From positions 358,510,973 through 358,574,972 of the forward strand of contig JARDYH010000002.1 in assembly GCA_029215795.1 (NCBI GenBank): DNA of 64,000 nt, in the 5' to 3' direction. Shown here piece after piece: positions 1 to 10,360 of the stretch (its first letter is position 1; every line of letters starts with the position of its first letter). This DNA is from Anniella stebbinsi (lineage: Eukaryota; Chordata; Lepidosauria; Squamata; Anniellidae). The position numbers and the translations under genes are program-made. The notes under the pieces are model-generated. The model did not search any database. It saw nothing but the letters and a program-made list of their open reading frames with translations, and was not told where the DNA came from.

Positions 1-424
1 GCCAGGGAGAAGAGAAGGCTAAAACTTTTTCTTTAATTGGTATGCCAGCTTTTCATGTGCAGAGGGCTCCCCCCCTTTTTTTTTTATATTGGGGAGCATT
101 CAACCGTATGTATCCCTCATATAAAAGGGTGTCTTAGGATGTTAGTGCCTTTGTGATGTTGATGAATGTGCCAGAGCCACACCAAGCAGGATAGAACACT
201 TTGAAAACAGTATATGGAATGTGTCAGTGCATTTCAATACAGTTACAAAGCAGTAATGTAGATCCTGCCCTTCTGTCCTGATTCTTTCTTCTTCCTGGTT
301 GATAGCTTTCTTCGGTGGCTCAAAATTGCCTGGATGTTCTTCCCCCTAGTCTCAGATATTTCTGGACAAGCTATCATAAGTCTTTCTGCGCATGCGTAAA
401 GGCACTCTTTTCATATTTCTTCGT
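1..424. other. No recognisable feature
   Basis: I see no gene or clear repeat here apart from a T-run near 77-85. Any single-copy function cannot be judged from sequence alone. Confidence 0.4.
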
Positions 425-516
425 ATGTGGATTCTTGCATTGAGCAGGGGATTGGACTCAATGGCCTTTTAGGCCCCTTCCAACTATACTATTCTATGAT
501 TCTACGATTCTATTAA
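425..516 (+). mobile_element. CR1-type LINE 3' tail
   Basis: It reads as the 3' UTR of a CR1-clade LINE: a segment like TGCATTGAGCAGGGGATTGG, then a CCTTCCAACTAT block, ending in short ATTCTATG-type repeats (about 490-516). Those 8-bp terminal repeats are characteristic of CR1. It is heavily 5'-truncated, with no coding sequence left. Confidence 0.75.
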
Positions 517-586
517 AACAAGGGGTGTTCCAGTGCTGAGTTCCCGGTTAAGTTCTTGCTCAAATTAAATCCCAGGGACAACTTTG

Positions 587-1253
587 AATCATAGAATTGT
601 AGAGTTGGAAGGGGCCCTTAAGGCCACCGAGTCCAACCCTCTGCTCAATGCAGGAATCCATCTTAACGCATACCTGACAGATGGCTGTCCAGCTGCCTCT
701 TGAATGCCTCTAGTGTGGGAGAGCCCATGACCTCCCTAGGGAATTGGTTCCATTGCCGTACTGCTCTAACAGTCAGGAATTTTTTCCTAATGTCCAGCCG
801 GAATCCAGCTTCCTTTAACTTGAGCCCCTTATTCTGCGTCCTGCAATCTGGGATGATCGAGAAAAGATCCTGGCCCTCCTCTGTGTGACAACCTTTCAAG
901 TATTTGAAGAGTGCTATCATGTCTCCCCTCTTCTCAAGGTTAAACATGCCTAGTTCTTTCAATCTCTCCTCATAGGGCTTTGATTCCAGACCCCTGATCA
1001 TCCTCGTTGCCCTCCTCTGAACCCCTTCCAGCTTGTCTGCATCCTTCTTGAAGTGGGGTGCCCAGAACTGGATCCAGTACTCAAGATGGGGCCTAACCAG
1101 TGCCGAATAGAGGGGAATCAGTACCTCGCGCGATTTGGAAGCTATACTTCTATTAATGCAGCCCAAAATAGCATTTGCTGTTTTTGCAGCCACATCACAC
1201 TGTTGGCTCGTATTTAGCTTGTAGTCTACAGCAATTCCAAGATCCTTCTCGCT
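587..1253 (-). mobile_element. 5'-truncated CR1 LINE (3' part)
   Basis: Read on the minus strand this holds the end of CR1 ORF2, a short 3' UTR, and the CR1-type terminal ATTCTATGATT at 587-600. It is truncated near 1253, as is usual for LINE insertions primed from the 3' end. The coding part is listed separately. Confidence 0.88.
663..1193 (-). pseudogene. CR1 ORF2 C-terminal fragment (176 codons, open)
   Basis: The frame encodes the region just after the reverse transcriptase of CR1-clade LINEs. Visible family hallmarks are LVRPHLEYWIQFWAPHFKKD, then LEGVQRRATRMIRGLE, YEERLKELGMFNLEKRGD and RAVRQWNQFPREV near the C-terminus. The protein normally copies LINE RNA at a nicked target. Here the endonuclease and reverse transcriptase domains are missing because the insertion is 5'-truncated, so it is non-functional. 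No stop or frameshift interrupts the 176 codons, which suggests the insertion is younger than the broken LINEs elsewhere in the window. The first codon is not a true start. A host gene is very unlikely because the CR1 3' UTR and tail follow directly. Confidence 0.85.
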
Positions 1254-1628
1254 TCAGTCACCTCAGAGGCTTTGTGGGCAGAATCCATCCAAAGTGAGAA
1301 GTTGGTTTGTTCTGTAGAAGGAGGGAAAGTCCAAATGGGCAAAGTGGCAGAGGGGGAAGGGAGGGAAAAGTTTGGCAGAAAGAGAAGGGGTGCCTACTTT
1401 TAGCTCTAACCCCAAGCACCGCTGTTATGCAGCTCCCAAGGGAATGTGGCTTCGGTGGGGCAGTGTTACATTTGGAAGTGCAGGCATGCCTCACGAGACT
1501 GCCCCTAGCCACGCCCTCAAGGAGTCCAAAATGCAGGCAGCTGTGTAGATCTATGTAATTTTGAGCTCTCCCTGTTATAATGCAAATTAGCTTTACAAGA
1601 GTCCTTCAACAGCCATGTGTAATATACA
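1254..1628. other. No recognisable feature
   Basis: Short open frames occur on both strands around 1258-1558, but they overlap each other and show no domain or splice context. I see nothing else. Confidence 0.4.
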
Positions 1629-1822
1629 TAGACCCTATTCGGACAACACGCTAAGCCATGATAGTTAAGTATTTTGAGCTAAACTTTATGAGTTTGTGTC
1701 TCCTGTGAACCATTACTAACCTTGGTGGCTACATAACCACTGTTTAAACATGCTCACTAATCATTTGCCACAAAAGGATTAGCAGCCTAACCATGGTTTA
1801 GCATGTCGTCTGAACAGGCCAA
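1629..1822. repeat. Inverted-repeat element, family J (TTCAGACGACACGCTAAGCC type)
   Basis: The ends are related in inverted orientation: CTATTCGGACAACACGCTAA at the left and TTAGCATGTCGTCTGAACAG at the right. The interior carries AACCATGG-type blocks. The same ends recur at 9605, 24102, 31455 and 62316, so this is a dispersed, probably non-autonomous DNA transposon family. No clear target duplication was found. Confidence 0.6.
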
Positions 1823-1941
1823 GAAAGACGAAGAGATGGATGGATCAACACAGCTGCCTATATTTTTGGACTCCCTTGGGGGCGTGGCAACAGAGATCAT
1901 TATGATGATTGACTGCATTTCCAAGTTTACCACGACACCAT

Positions 1942-2075
1942 TTCCCCACAACCTGGTGTCCTCCAGATGTATTGGACTATAGCTCCCAGCATCCCCTAGC
2001 CAACATAGGTGGGTAGTTGATGCTGGGTGTTGTAGTCCAACGTATCTGAAGGACACTAGGTTGGGAGAAAGCTGT
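1942..2075. repeat. Palindromic element, family G (AACCTGGTGCCCTCCAGATG type)
   Basis: The left arm (AACCTGGTGTCCTCCAGATG) and right arm (CATCTGAAGGACACTAGGTT-like) are inverted copies joined through CCCAGCATCCCC blocks. At least 12 relatives are scattered through the window. This is a short MITE-like palindrome with no coding capacity. Confidence 0.7.
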
Positions 2076-2395
2076 ACTCCATATTATGTGTCTTTTGACA
2101 AATGCCGAAATTGCGTTGTCTCAAGAACCTTGGCACAACATGCTTAGTTTGTCAGCCCTGCTGTAGAAGCTTCCGTTCCGAAAATTATGATGAGAGATGA
2201 GTGCATCCACAAATCAGTTAAGCAGGTTTTATGGGGCTTCCACTGATTCGGTCCATTTACAGAAGTTTATAGTATACTGTGCATAAGAGAGCAAGGCCCT
2301 GGTATTGGGGGGGGGGGGTCTTGATGACAATGCATTGCCTCTCATTTCCAAAACCCATTGTCCCTGCAGGGTGGGAATGCTAAATCTCCACGGCA
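2076..2395. other. No recognisable feature except a G-run
   Basis: There is a G-run at about 2310-2320. Otherwise I see no gene or repeat. Confidence 0.4.
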
Positions 2396-2750
2396 GCAGG
2401 GACCGCTGGCTTTTCGGCTGAAAAAGCTGCAGCTCCAGCGGCCATTCAGCTCATCAAGCCCACCCCCTGCCCTTTGGCCAGACTTCCTGTAACATACCCT
2501 GGGCCTCTATCCACCCCCGGAACGCCCCCAGCCTCAATTCGAAGCGAGGTCACCACCGACAGATGGAAGAAAGAAAGTGGTGACCTCGGAGCAAAGGGGA
2601 AAGTCGAGGTAAATCAGTGACTTTTGAGAAGTGCAGTTTTGGGGGGAAAGCCCTTGGTGGCTGCGTGTTGGTGGCTGCGTTGTATAAACTATGCAGCACC
2701 CACTCGCAGCCACCGTGGCCTAAATAGGATGCATAGACAAGCCCTAGGAG
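2396..2750. repeat. Divergent family F element
   Basis: It shares the module GTTGTATAAACTATGCAGCA, followed by CAGCCACC, with the better-preserved copy at 39001-39436 (there TCGTATAACTGATGCAGCAC). It ends near GCATAGACAAGCCCTA, comparable with the GACAGCCCC end of the other copy. Boundaries are approximate. Confidence 0.4.
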
Positions 2751-3282
2751 GGAAGAGAGCGGCTTGCCTCAACCAGGGCCTCAGTAGTTACAAATGCAAG
2801 TCTGGGCTGGAACCCTCCCTGAGGAGAAAGTGTCCAAGGGGAGGAGTGTTGTGGCGGGGGTGGGGGAAGCGGAGGGTGTGGAAAGAGTTCAGCATTCTTC
2901 TTCTGCCTGGCATGGCTGCCCTGAAAATCACCCCCTTCCAATGCTGCTTTGCAGTGAAGAAGGGACAAGCAGCTGGAACGCACCTCGGCTGTGTAAAGTG
3001 AAGCTCCACTCCAAAGAACAGCGTTAATCCGGGCTGGATCTTGAGCAGAATTAATGGTCAGCTTCTCGCACTTGATTGAACGGCACGTTTTCCCTTTGGA
3101 GTTCAGTGAACTGAAAGGTTGCTCTGGGTGCTCCTTTTGGTTCTGGATTCCCAGGCACACACCGCCCACAAAGGTGTAAGCAGCATAGAAAACCAAGGGT
3201 GATCTCCCCCTGTTCTAAACAGCTCCTATGCCGCATTGAAACTTCCTTCACATTCCTCTTCCCAAATTGAGGCCTGCCTTTG
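2751..3282. other. No recognisable feature
   Basis: GC-moderate sequence with overlapping short frames on both strands (for example 2744-3196 minus, which includes a proline-rich run). I see no domain, splice pattern or repeat family. Confidence 0.4.
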
Positions 3283-3290
3283 ACCTAGAA

Positions 3291-3610
3291 TAGGCTGACC
3301 AGATAAAATCCAGGTCAGGGCTCATGTAACTTTAACAGTTGTAGAAAAAAGGGAATTTCAGCCAGTGTCATTTGTATGCAATTAGTTCCTGGTGAAATTC
3401 CCTCTTCATCACAACAGTTAAAGTTGCAGGAACCTTGCCTTCTTTTGTATATGGTCACTCTAGTATAGTGCCTGCACCTTTAACTGTTGTGATGAAGAGG
3501 GAATATCACCAGGAACTAATTGCATACAAATGACACTGGCTGAAATTCCCTTTTCTCTACAACTGTTAAAGTTACATGAGCCCTGACCTGGATTTTATCT
3601 GGTCAGCCTA
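3291..3610. mobile_element. hAT-like palindromic MITE, family A (320 bp)
   Basis: It runs from TAGGCTGACCAGATAAAATC to its inverted copy ending GGTCAGCCTA. A perfect 8-bp TSD, ACCTAGAA, flanks it at 3283-3290 and 3611-3618, which is the hAT-superfamily length. The arms are inverted copies of about 130 bp. The centre carries an internal terminus (GGTCACTCTA, 3453-3462). There is no coding capacity, so mobility would need a transposase in trans. Confidence 0.9.
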
Positions 3611-3618
3611 ACCTAGAA

Positions 3619-4837
3619 GAGCATGAAGGGAGATTTAGTGAAGGGAACACATTATCCTGAGGGGCTCACTGTCTCCAGAAAGGACGAAATGGCAACATGA
3701 TGGGGTGGGCGGTGAGGGTGGGGGAAGAGAATTTCAAGCAGCAGGAAAGGAAAGGCAGTCTAATTAGGATGTCAAGACTGCAGCTGAGGAGATTTGATTT
3801 GTAGCTGTCACTTTGCCTCTGCATCCCTTCCTTACCAATTAATCATATCTGTTTCCTCCGCGGGCAGCGACGTAGCTGAGGTCTCAGAATAACTAAACAG
3901 ATCCTCTGTAAACAGTGGCAGGATACCTGTGAATCACAGACACTGGCAATGAGTGATGGAGGGAAACCATCTATGGAAAAAGCCCTTTAAGGGTCATTGT
4001 TGTTTGCAGCCGGAGAACTACGAAAATGGCAGAGCCCCCATCTCCTTTTTAAATAGCGGCTCTGGCGGTGGCTCTGGGTTCAGGGGGTGAGCGGGGAGGG
4101 GAGAGGAACTGGGCCATGCAGAGCTGGTAATATGCCCAGGCCAGATGGGAAGTGTGTGCTCCCCCCCATTTCAAAAAAGGAGGACAACATGGCCACCCCA
4201 AGGGGGCCATGTGCCCACCAACATGGCCATTCTACATAACACCTTCATTTTAAACCTGTCCTGCAACACCTCAAGGCACCTATATCCCCCCCCCCCCCAA
4301 TGCAGCACATGGCCCTCTGGAACTTGCAGTCTGACCGTAGTATTCCACAAGGCGGGCTCCTCGCATCTTGATGGGCCACTTACTCTACGGAAGCAGTAGC
4401 GTAAGCTGGGGGGGACCTCCTCGTCGGAGTTCCCCCTCAAAATCTTGGGCCCCAGGCCAACTGCCCCCCCCCCCGCATGGCCCTGGAGAGGAGAGGAGGG
4501 AAGGGAAGAGAGTGGGGGTAGGCAAGTCCAATGGACCCACGGTCAGCTTCATGCCAGCTTTCCCATGCGGGCGGGTGGGTGAGTGGCCCTCTACTGCCCC
4601 AAATTAGCCTGAGGCACCCTGAGGCACATTGGAACTGATCCACTTCACCTCAGGATGCCTCTGGCTGACCTGGTACCCCCTTGTATTCAGTCCAAGGTGG
4701 GCCAAATCACCCTGCCTTGCCTCGGATTTGGGGATTCGGACCGAGGCAGTGCACAACCCTAATCCTAACAATTGTTGGGAATTTGGGGCATCACTAGCCT
4801 TAGAATCTCTGTAGCCTACAGTGTTTCCTCCTCCCTG

Positions 4838-4838
<1 letters not shown>
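3619..4838. other. Single-copy-looking stretch
   Basis: No gene or dispersed repeat was recognised. C-runs lie near 4280-4292 and 4464-4474. The segment around 3780-3960 has unrepetitive, balanced composition including TACCAATTAATCATATC, and could be conserved non-coding DNA. That is only a guess. Confidence 0.35.

Positions 4839-4876
<38 letters not shown>
4839..4876. repeat. (CT)n microsatellite
   Basis: Uninterrupted CT dinucleotides, about 19 units. The frames that cross it give serine-leucine or arginine-glutamate runs and are artefacts. Confidence 0.97.
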
Positions 4877-4881
<5 letters not shown>

Positions 4882-5225
4882 CCTCCATTGCTGGGAGCAC
4901 ATGGCTTGTTCTCTCTAGCTCCCACTTGTGTAATGGAACACAAAATGAACAAACTCCTCCTGAAACCCTCCACTATGCCTGCATAAAGGTGTGGTCTCCT
5001 TTTGTTAACCTAAGATAGCCTGTGTGCATGTGGTAGTGGTAAATGCTCATTCTGGTTTGCCCTTTTGTTTTTCTCTGCTAACTGCCTTTCTAGCAAGAAG
5101 GAGCATACCAAATAATCCCATCAACAACAACCTTGGTATTGGTTGTTCGTTCAAAGTATTATTATCCCTCTTCTCATCCAAAACGTTTTCCGGAGTGGCT
5201 TACATAGAATCATTAAAACAAGATA
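4877..5225. other. No recognisable feature
   Basis: I see no gene or known repeat between the CT tract and the hAT-type element at 5234. Confidence 0.4.
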
Positions 5226-5233
5226 GTAGCCGC

Positions 5234-5761
5234 TAGGACTGTGAACAGCCCCCCGATCCGGTCCGGATCCAGATATGGATCGGATCAGACTTGCAAGTCT
5301 ATGGGGAAAAGGACTCACCGCCCTCCCCCCACTCTCCCAGCTTACCTGCTGCCTCATCATCGTCGCCGCTGTCCACCGCTCCAGTCCACTGGCTGCTGCT
5401 GCTTCCGCTCTACTGAGAACCAGGCCGCGAGCAGAAGTAGCGGCGGCCAGCGGATAGCAACGGTAGACGGCAGTGACGACGATGTGGCAGCAGGTAAGTA
5501 GAGAGAGTGGGGGGAGGGCAGTGAGTCCAATGGACTCACTGCTGGCCTGGCATCCCTGGGTGCCAGCTGCGCAGCCAGCACCCAGGGACCTGGAAGGCTA
5601 ATGGGGCCAGGATCTCCAGAATGATCTGGAATGATCCAGAATGATACAATCCTGTCCGTAATGATCCGGACCTCCCCCGATCCAGTTCAGATCCAGGAGG
5701 TCCGGATCACCTCGATCTGGTCCGGATTCGGGATCCAGATCTGGATCTGTTCACAGCCCTA
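5234..5761. mobile_element. hAT-like GC-rich element (TAGGGCTGTGAACAG ends), 528 bp
   Basis: The termini are TAGGACTGTGAACAG and its inverse CTGTTCACAGCCCTA. They are flanked by a perfect 8-bp TSD, GTAGCCGC (5226-5233 and 5762-5769). Inside are repeated GATCCGGA-type blocks and an inner inverted pair built from TACCTGCTGCC (about 5345) and GGCAGCAGGTAAG (about 5487). No transposase frame exists, so it is non-autonomous. A sister copy lies at 54139-54841. Confidence 0.9.
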
Positions 5762-5974
5762 GTAGCCGCCTGCCAGCTTACAATGTAAAAGGACATGACA
5801 CACAAGGGAAAAAAGATGGGTAGGGGAGAAGAAAAGATTAAGCAGTCTTTCAGCAGGGTTGGTGGAATGGCCCCAATCCCCCTCTCATCTCCCTCTACTA
5901 CAGCCTGCTGGAGTGGCTCTAATATTAATATTACATCTAGTGAGGGCAGACAACCTAGTGCCATCCTGATGTTT

Positions 5975-6063
5975 TGAACTCCCATACGCTGCAGCCAGTA
6001 TCACCAATGATCGTGGATTATGGGAGCCGTAGTCCCAAACATCTGGAGAGCACCAGATTGCCT
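5975..6063. repeat. Partial family G palindrome
   Basis: Contains TTATGGGAGCCGTAGTCCCA followed by AACATCTGGAGAGCACCAG, the right arm of family G. The left arm is degraded. Confidence 0.55.
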
Positions 6064-6654
6064 GCCGCTGATAAAAACTTTGTCCAAGGCTATCCAGCGA
6101 CCTCATGGTTGAACAGTTTTCTCTACATGGGCTGCCGTCTCAAACAACCATACAGCCAGCTCAACCCGCAAAAGGAGTGTTTGAGGATTTCTTTTGGTCC
6201 TTGTTTCAAAGTGAAGTGACTGGATCTACTCCTCTTGGACTAAGGTGCAGATCCTTCAGATTTTGCACATCTCCGAATTTTGTGGTGCGGTTCTCGGGTT
6301 ATAATAGAAACACATTATCAAACATCCATATAAAACTGAGTACTTCAGGATAAAATAAGTTTAGGGATGCATATTTGTAAAGATGTGTATTTAAATATGC
6401 ATGCAAATATCTGTTTTTGTGCATTTATAATGGAAATGGTATGCCCTTATGAATGAACACATGTGAAACTGACATAGACTAGAAATAGCCTGGGCCACCT
6501 CTAACCCACAAGTCAGCCAGCTTGCACCGGACACTGTGGTCTCCTTTGCAATGAGGAACTGCTCTCAAATTCATCTCAGATTTTGCTTTTGGTGAAATAT
6601 CAATGGCAATTTACTATGGGTCAGGGGATAGCTACGCTATAAACTAATACCAGC
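6064..6654. other. No gene; weak low-complexity repeat similarity
   Basis: At about 6240-6440 there are alternating TTTTGCACAT and ATATTTGTAAAGATGTG motifs. They loosely resemble 39600-39780 and 59150-59290, possibly an old dispersed repeat. Nothing else is recognisable. Confidence 0.3.
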
Positions 6655-6795
6655 TTGGTATCATGGTCACTGTCAAAGCTTTCTGCAAAGCATCTTTGGG
6701 ATTGTAGTTTGGTGAGGGTGCGAGAAGTCTGTTACAAATCTCTTGCTCTCTTCACAGAACTACAGTTCCCAGGAGTCCCCTGGGAAATGACTGTG
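6655..6795. repeat. Inverted-repeat element, family H
   Basis: The left arm, GCATCTTTGGGATTGTAGTT, is matched inverted on the right by GAACTACAGTTCCCAGGAG. The ORFs through it are not coding. It is a short MITE-like element seen once here. Confidence 0.5.
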
Positions 6796-6806
6796 TAACC
6801 AGTATA

Positions 6807-7238
6807 AATCATAGAGGTGTACAAAATTATGCATGGTGTGAAGAAAGTGGATAGAAAGAGATTTTTCTCCCTCTTGCAAAATACTAGAGCCTGGGTCATC
6901 TCATGAAGCTGATTGGTGGGAGATTCAGGACCGATCAAAGGAAGGACTTCTTCACACAGCGCAGAGTCAAACTATGGAATTCACTACCACAAGATGTAGT
7001 GATGGCCACCAATTTGTATGGCTTTAAAAGGGGGTTGGATAAATTCCTGGAGGAGAAGGTTATCAAGGGCTACTAGTCCTGACGGCTATGTGCTACCTCC
7101 AGTAGCAGAGGCAGTAAGACTATATACACCAGTTGCTGGGGAACATGGGTGGGAGAGTGCTGTTGCACCCATGTCCTGCTTGTGGGTTTCCTGCAGGCTG
7201 CTGCTTGCCCACTGTGTGAACAGAGTGCTGGACTAGGT
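6807..7238 (+). mobile_element. CR1-like LINE tail, family E
   Basis: The last ORF2 codons can be read with one frameshift. First comes VYKIMHGVKKVDRKRFFSLL, then RFRTDQRKDFFTQRRVKLWN and SLPQDVVMATNLYGFKRGLD, ending at TAG 7074-7076. This matches the C-terminal WNxLP signature of CR1-clade LINEs. A 3' UTR follows, running into the 320-bp MITE at 7239. At least five relatives occur in the window. Confidence 0.75.
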
Positions 7239-7558
7239 TAGGGTGACCAGATAAAATCCAGGTCAGGGCTCATGTAACTTTAACAGTTGCAGAGCAAAGG
7301 GAATTTCATCCAGTGCCATTTGTATGCAATTAGTTCCTGGTGAAATTCCCTCTTCATCACAACAGTTAAAGTTGCAGGAGCCCTGCCTTCTTTTGTATAT
7401 GGTTACTCTAATATAGTGCCTGCACCTTTAACTGTTGTGATGAAGAGGGAATTTCACCAGGAACTAATTGCATACAAATGACACTGGCTGAAATTCCCTT
7501 TTCTCTACAACTGTTAAAGTTACATGAGCCCTGACCTGGATTTTATCTGGTCAGCCTA
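7239..7558. mobile_element. hAT-like palindromic MITE, family A (320 bp)
   Basis: Complete ends TAGGGTGACCAG and CTGGTCAGCCTA. The 5' end abuts the CR1-like tail, but the 3' flank is not LINE sequence and no 8-bp duplication is visible. A rearrangement or deletion at one side is likely. The central internal terminus reads GGTTACTCTA, a variant of GGTCACTCTA. Confidence 0.85.
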
Positions 7559-7769
7559 TGAAGGGGCGTATGAGTAGATCATTCCTCAGGTGGTGGTGAT
7601 GGTCTGCTGCAGCTGTGCTCTGGGTGGGGATAATAAAGCTTGACGTTTAAAAGCTGTGTGTTGGAGGTATTGAGTGCTGGAGTTATGTCTGCGCAGTTGT
7701 TCCAGGATGCTGGCCTTGTACTTCTCTGATCACCTTGCTCTTCTTTGGCATGTTCTATGTTTGGACTGC
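7559..7769. other. No recognisable feature
   Basis: Short spacer between two MITE copies. Nothing is recognised. Confidence 0.4.
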
Positions 7770-7777
7770 TTACTGAC

Positions 7778-8097
7778 TAGGCTGACCATATGAAAAGGAG
7801 GACAGGGCTCATATAACTTTAACAGATGTAGAGAAAGGGGAATTTCAGCCAGTGTCATTTGTATGCAATTAGTTCCTGGTGATATTCCCTCTTCATCACA
7901 ACAGTTAAAGTTACAGGCACTATACTAGAGTGACCATATACAAAAGAAGGCAGGGCCCCTGCAACTTCAATTGTTGTGATGAAGAGGGAATTTCACCAGG
8001 AACTAATTGCATACAAATGACACTGGCTGAAATTCCCTTTTCTCTACAACTGTTAAGGTTACGTGAGACCTGTCCTCCTTTTCATATGGTCAGCCTA
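7778..8097. mobile_element. hAT-like palindromic MITE, family A with AAAGGAGG-type ends (320 bp)
   Basis: The ends are TAGGCTGACCATATG and CATATGGTCAGCCTA. A perfect TSD, TTACTGAC, lies at 7770-7777 and 8098-8105. The outermost bases match family B (GAAAAGGAGGACAGG) while the interior matches family A (GCAATTAGTTCCTGG), so this is a chimeric subfamily. The internal terminus TAGAGTGACC reads on the plus strand here. Confidence 0.9.
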
Positions 8098-8105
8098 TTA
8101 CTGAC

Positions 8106-8520
8106 CAAGGTGGCCATATTTGGGAAACCAAACAAGAGGACACCTGGGGGGGGGGAGTGGCTTTCCAGGGCCTCTGGAAAGTGCATCATCCCCTCCCGCC
8201 ACCTTAAAGGCCCTAATTGGAATGGAGGAGGGGAAAGCGTGTCATTCTCACCCCCACCCGCACTGTTCCAATCAGGGCCTTTTCTATAATGTCTGGGAAT
8301 GACACGCTTTCCCCTTTAAGGCCCTGATTGGAACAGTGGGAGGGGAATGATGTGCCCCTAGAAAGCACGTCATTCCCTCCCACCATGCTAATAGTGGCCT
8401 TAAAGGGGAAAGCGTGTCTTTCCAGGACAATATAGAAAATTTCAGAAAATCTCCCCTGGCACCCAGGATAGAACAAAAACCAGGACAAATCTGGGGAAAT
8501 CCTGACAGCTGGTCACCCTG
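8106..8520. repeat. Inverted-repeat element, family C
   Basis: The end CAAGGTGGCCATATTTGGG resembles the inverse of CCCAGGATAG...GCTGGTCACCCTG at the right. The interior is a shuffle of direct and inverted copies of modules AAAGGCCCTGATTGGAACAG and GGGAAAGCGTGTCATTC (8200-8430). No coding frame is credible. It begins directly at the TSD of the neighbouring MITE. Confidence 0.55.
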
Positions 8521-9604
8521 CATTTAATGATCTTGCTTTTGGAACTGGTTACAGGCAAAGCCATTGGTTCCCACTGGCCATGCCAGAAAAAGTTGGCTGG
8601 TGGGCAAGCTAACTCAGAACAGCCCCAGTACACCAGGAACCACTGGGATTATCCCTATGTTACAGGTGAGAGAATGTGAGATGAAGGCTGAAAGAGAATA
8701 TACTCTACACTTGCTCAGGGGCACCTTCATGGCTTCAGACTATGTATGTTCCAGATCTGAGAGAGAGCTGGCAATGACAAGACGGCCTCTGCTTTCAACT
8801 AGCATCTGAGACCGTCACTGCCATATTAACGATTAGAATACCTTATGGCCACCCAGGCTCAGCTGAAACTGCTTCACAGCTCTGTCTGCCACATGGCTTT
8901 CTAAATGTGTCCCCCTTCCCAGCCACACACTTCCCGGCAAAGACAAAAGTAGTTACTCCCGATGATGAACCCTTCACCCCCTGTGGTCCCTCCCCACCTT
9001 ACCAAAAGACAGAGAAGGCAGCCAAGCTCCACTCAAAAGCCTAGAGCAGAGGGTGTTAAGTGCAGCAAGCTGATTAAGAGGCACATCTCAGGCAAAGGCT
9101 GTCGGAGGAAGAGGCCCCATCTGGCTTTGTCCCTGATTTATGGGCTCGTTCGGGGCATTATGGGCCTCTGAGGAGTCAGGGAATGGCTGAGCAGTGCAAG
9201 GGCTAGTTTGTTTCCAGTTTGGCTAATGGGCTCCTGCTGTCGCTCTGCCTGCACATGGCTGAGCAGAGCTATTTGTCCAGGGCACACCGACATTCATGCC
9301 CGGACAGGCTTGCCTCCAATAGCTGCCATGAGCCGTGCAGTTAAAGAAAAAGAAGGAGCCATTTAGAAACGTTTCCTGCTGCCCGGTGAATTCGAAATCC
9401 CGAGGGCTCTTTGGTCATGAAGCAGAGGCAGTTGGGGGCTTGACCGTGTGACCAGATTTTGAAAGCCCTGTGTGGGACAGGCTCTGAAGAATATGTTCCT
9501 GACCTACAAAATGGCCATTCTGAACTTCACCTGCCTTTCTCTCTTTGGAAAAACTCCTAAACTAAGCTGAGAACCAAGGTAGCTGTTCAGCCAGCTCAAT
9601 AAGC
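8521..9604. other. Single-copy-looking stretch
   Basis: No gene or dispersed repeat was seen over about 1 kb. This is one of the longest repeat-free runs in the window (about 8870-9440). It has balanced composition and could contain conserved non-coding sequence. I cannot show conservation. Confidence 0.35.
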
Positions 9605-9718
9605 AGGGACCCCATTCAGAAGACACCTCAAACCACGGCTTTAACCACGGTGAATAAGGCAAAAAGCCTTATTCCCCGTGGTTAAAGCCATGATTTATGG
9701 TGTCTTCTGAACGGGGCC
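9605..9718. repeat. Compact palindrome, family J-like
   Basis: The left arm CATTCAGAAGACACCTCAAA is matched by TTTATGGTGTCTTCTGAACG on the right. The arms continue through AACCACGG to the centre GCAAAAAGC. It is a near-perfect hairpin of about 110 bp with a 5-base loop. Confidence 0.75.
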
Positions 9719-10360
9719 ACCATGTATGAACCCAGTGTAATTCACTCCCTGTTTTGTGTTTTCTTAGGGTTGCAGTGGGCATGCTATTTATAAATCAGCG
9801 GGATTGATCTGGAAGTGCCCTTACTGTATTCACTACAAAATTTCCCTCTCCTCTCCAGGGTCAAATAGTGGAGTGGCCATGTGGGACAAACATGCAGCAA
9901 AATTCAGTTCTGGAGAGTACAGATTGTCTGGCAATAAGATGTCACCAACATGGGCTGGCAAGAAACAGCGATTTGATCAGAGGTGTGTGTGAAATGGGAA
10001 CAGCAATTCGAGGAGCCATGGTTTTGTGAAAACGATCCCCTCCCTGGCTTTGTTTCGCTGATTTGTTTCACTGGGTCTGCAGAAAGCTTACTTGAGAGTA
10101 AGAGGATCATCAGATGAGCATTTCCTAGCACATCACTTTACTGGGCGCTCAGGAATTTTCGTGAGTCCTTTTGATGACGTTGTCCAGCTTACCCACGTCT
10201 CCCGTTCCTTCCGGTTGTTTTCCTGTTTTTTGTTTTTTTTAAAAGTACCTGGAAAATCTGATTTTTCCTCCCACAGCAAAATGTGCCGCCATTTCCTGCT
10301 GTGTGCAGAAGAAGCAGCGTGATAAAAACACCCACTTCAATGGGCCATGTGGTCTTTGTT
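9719..10360. other. No recognisable feature
   Basis: I see no gene, domain-bearing frame or repeat. Confidence 0.4.
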
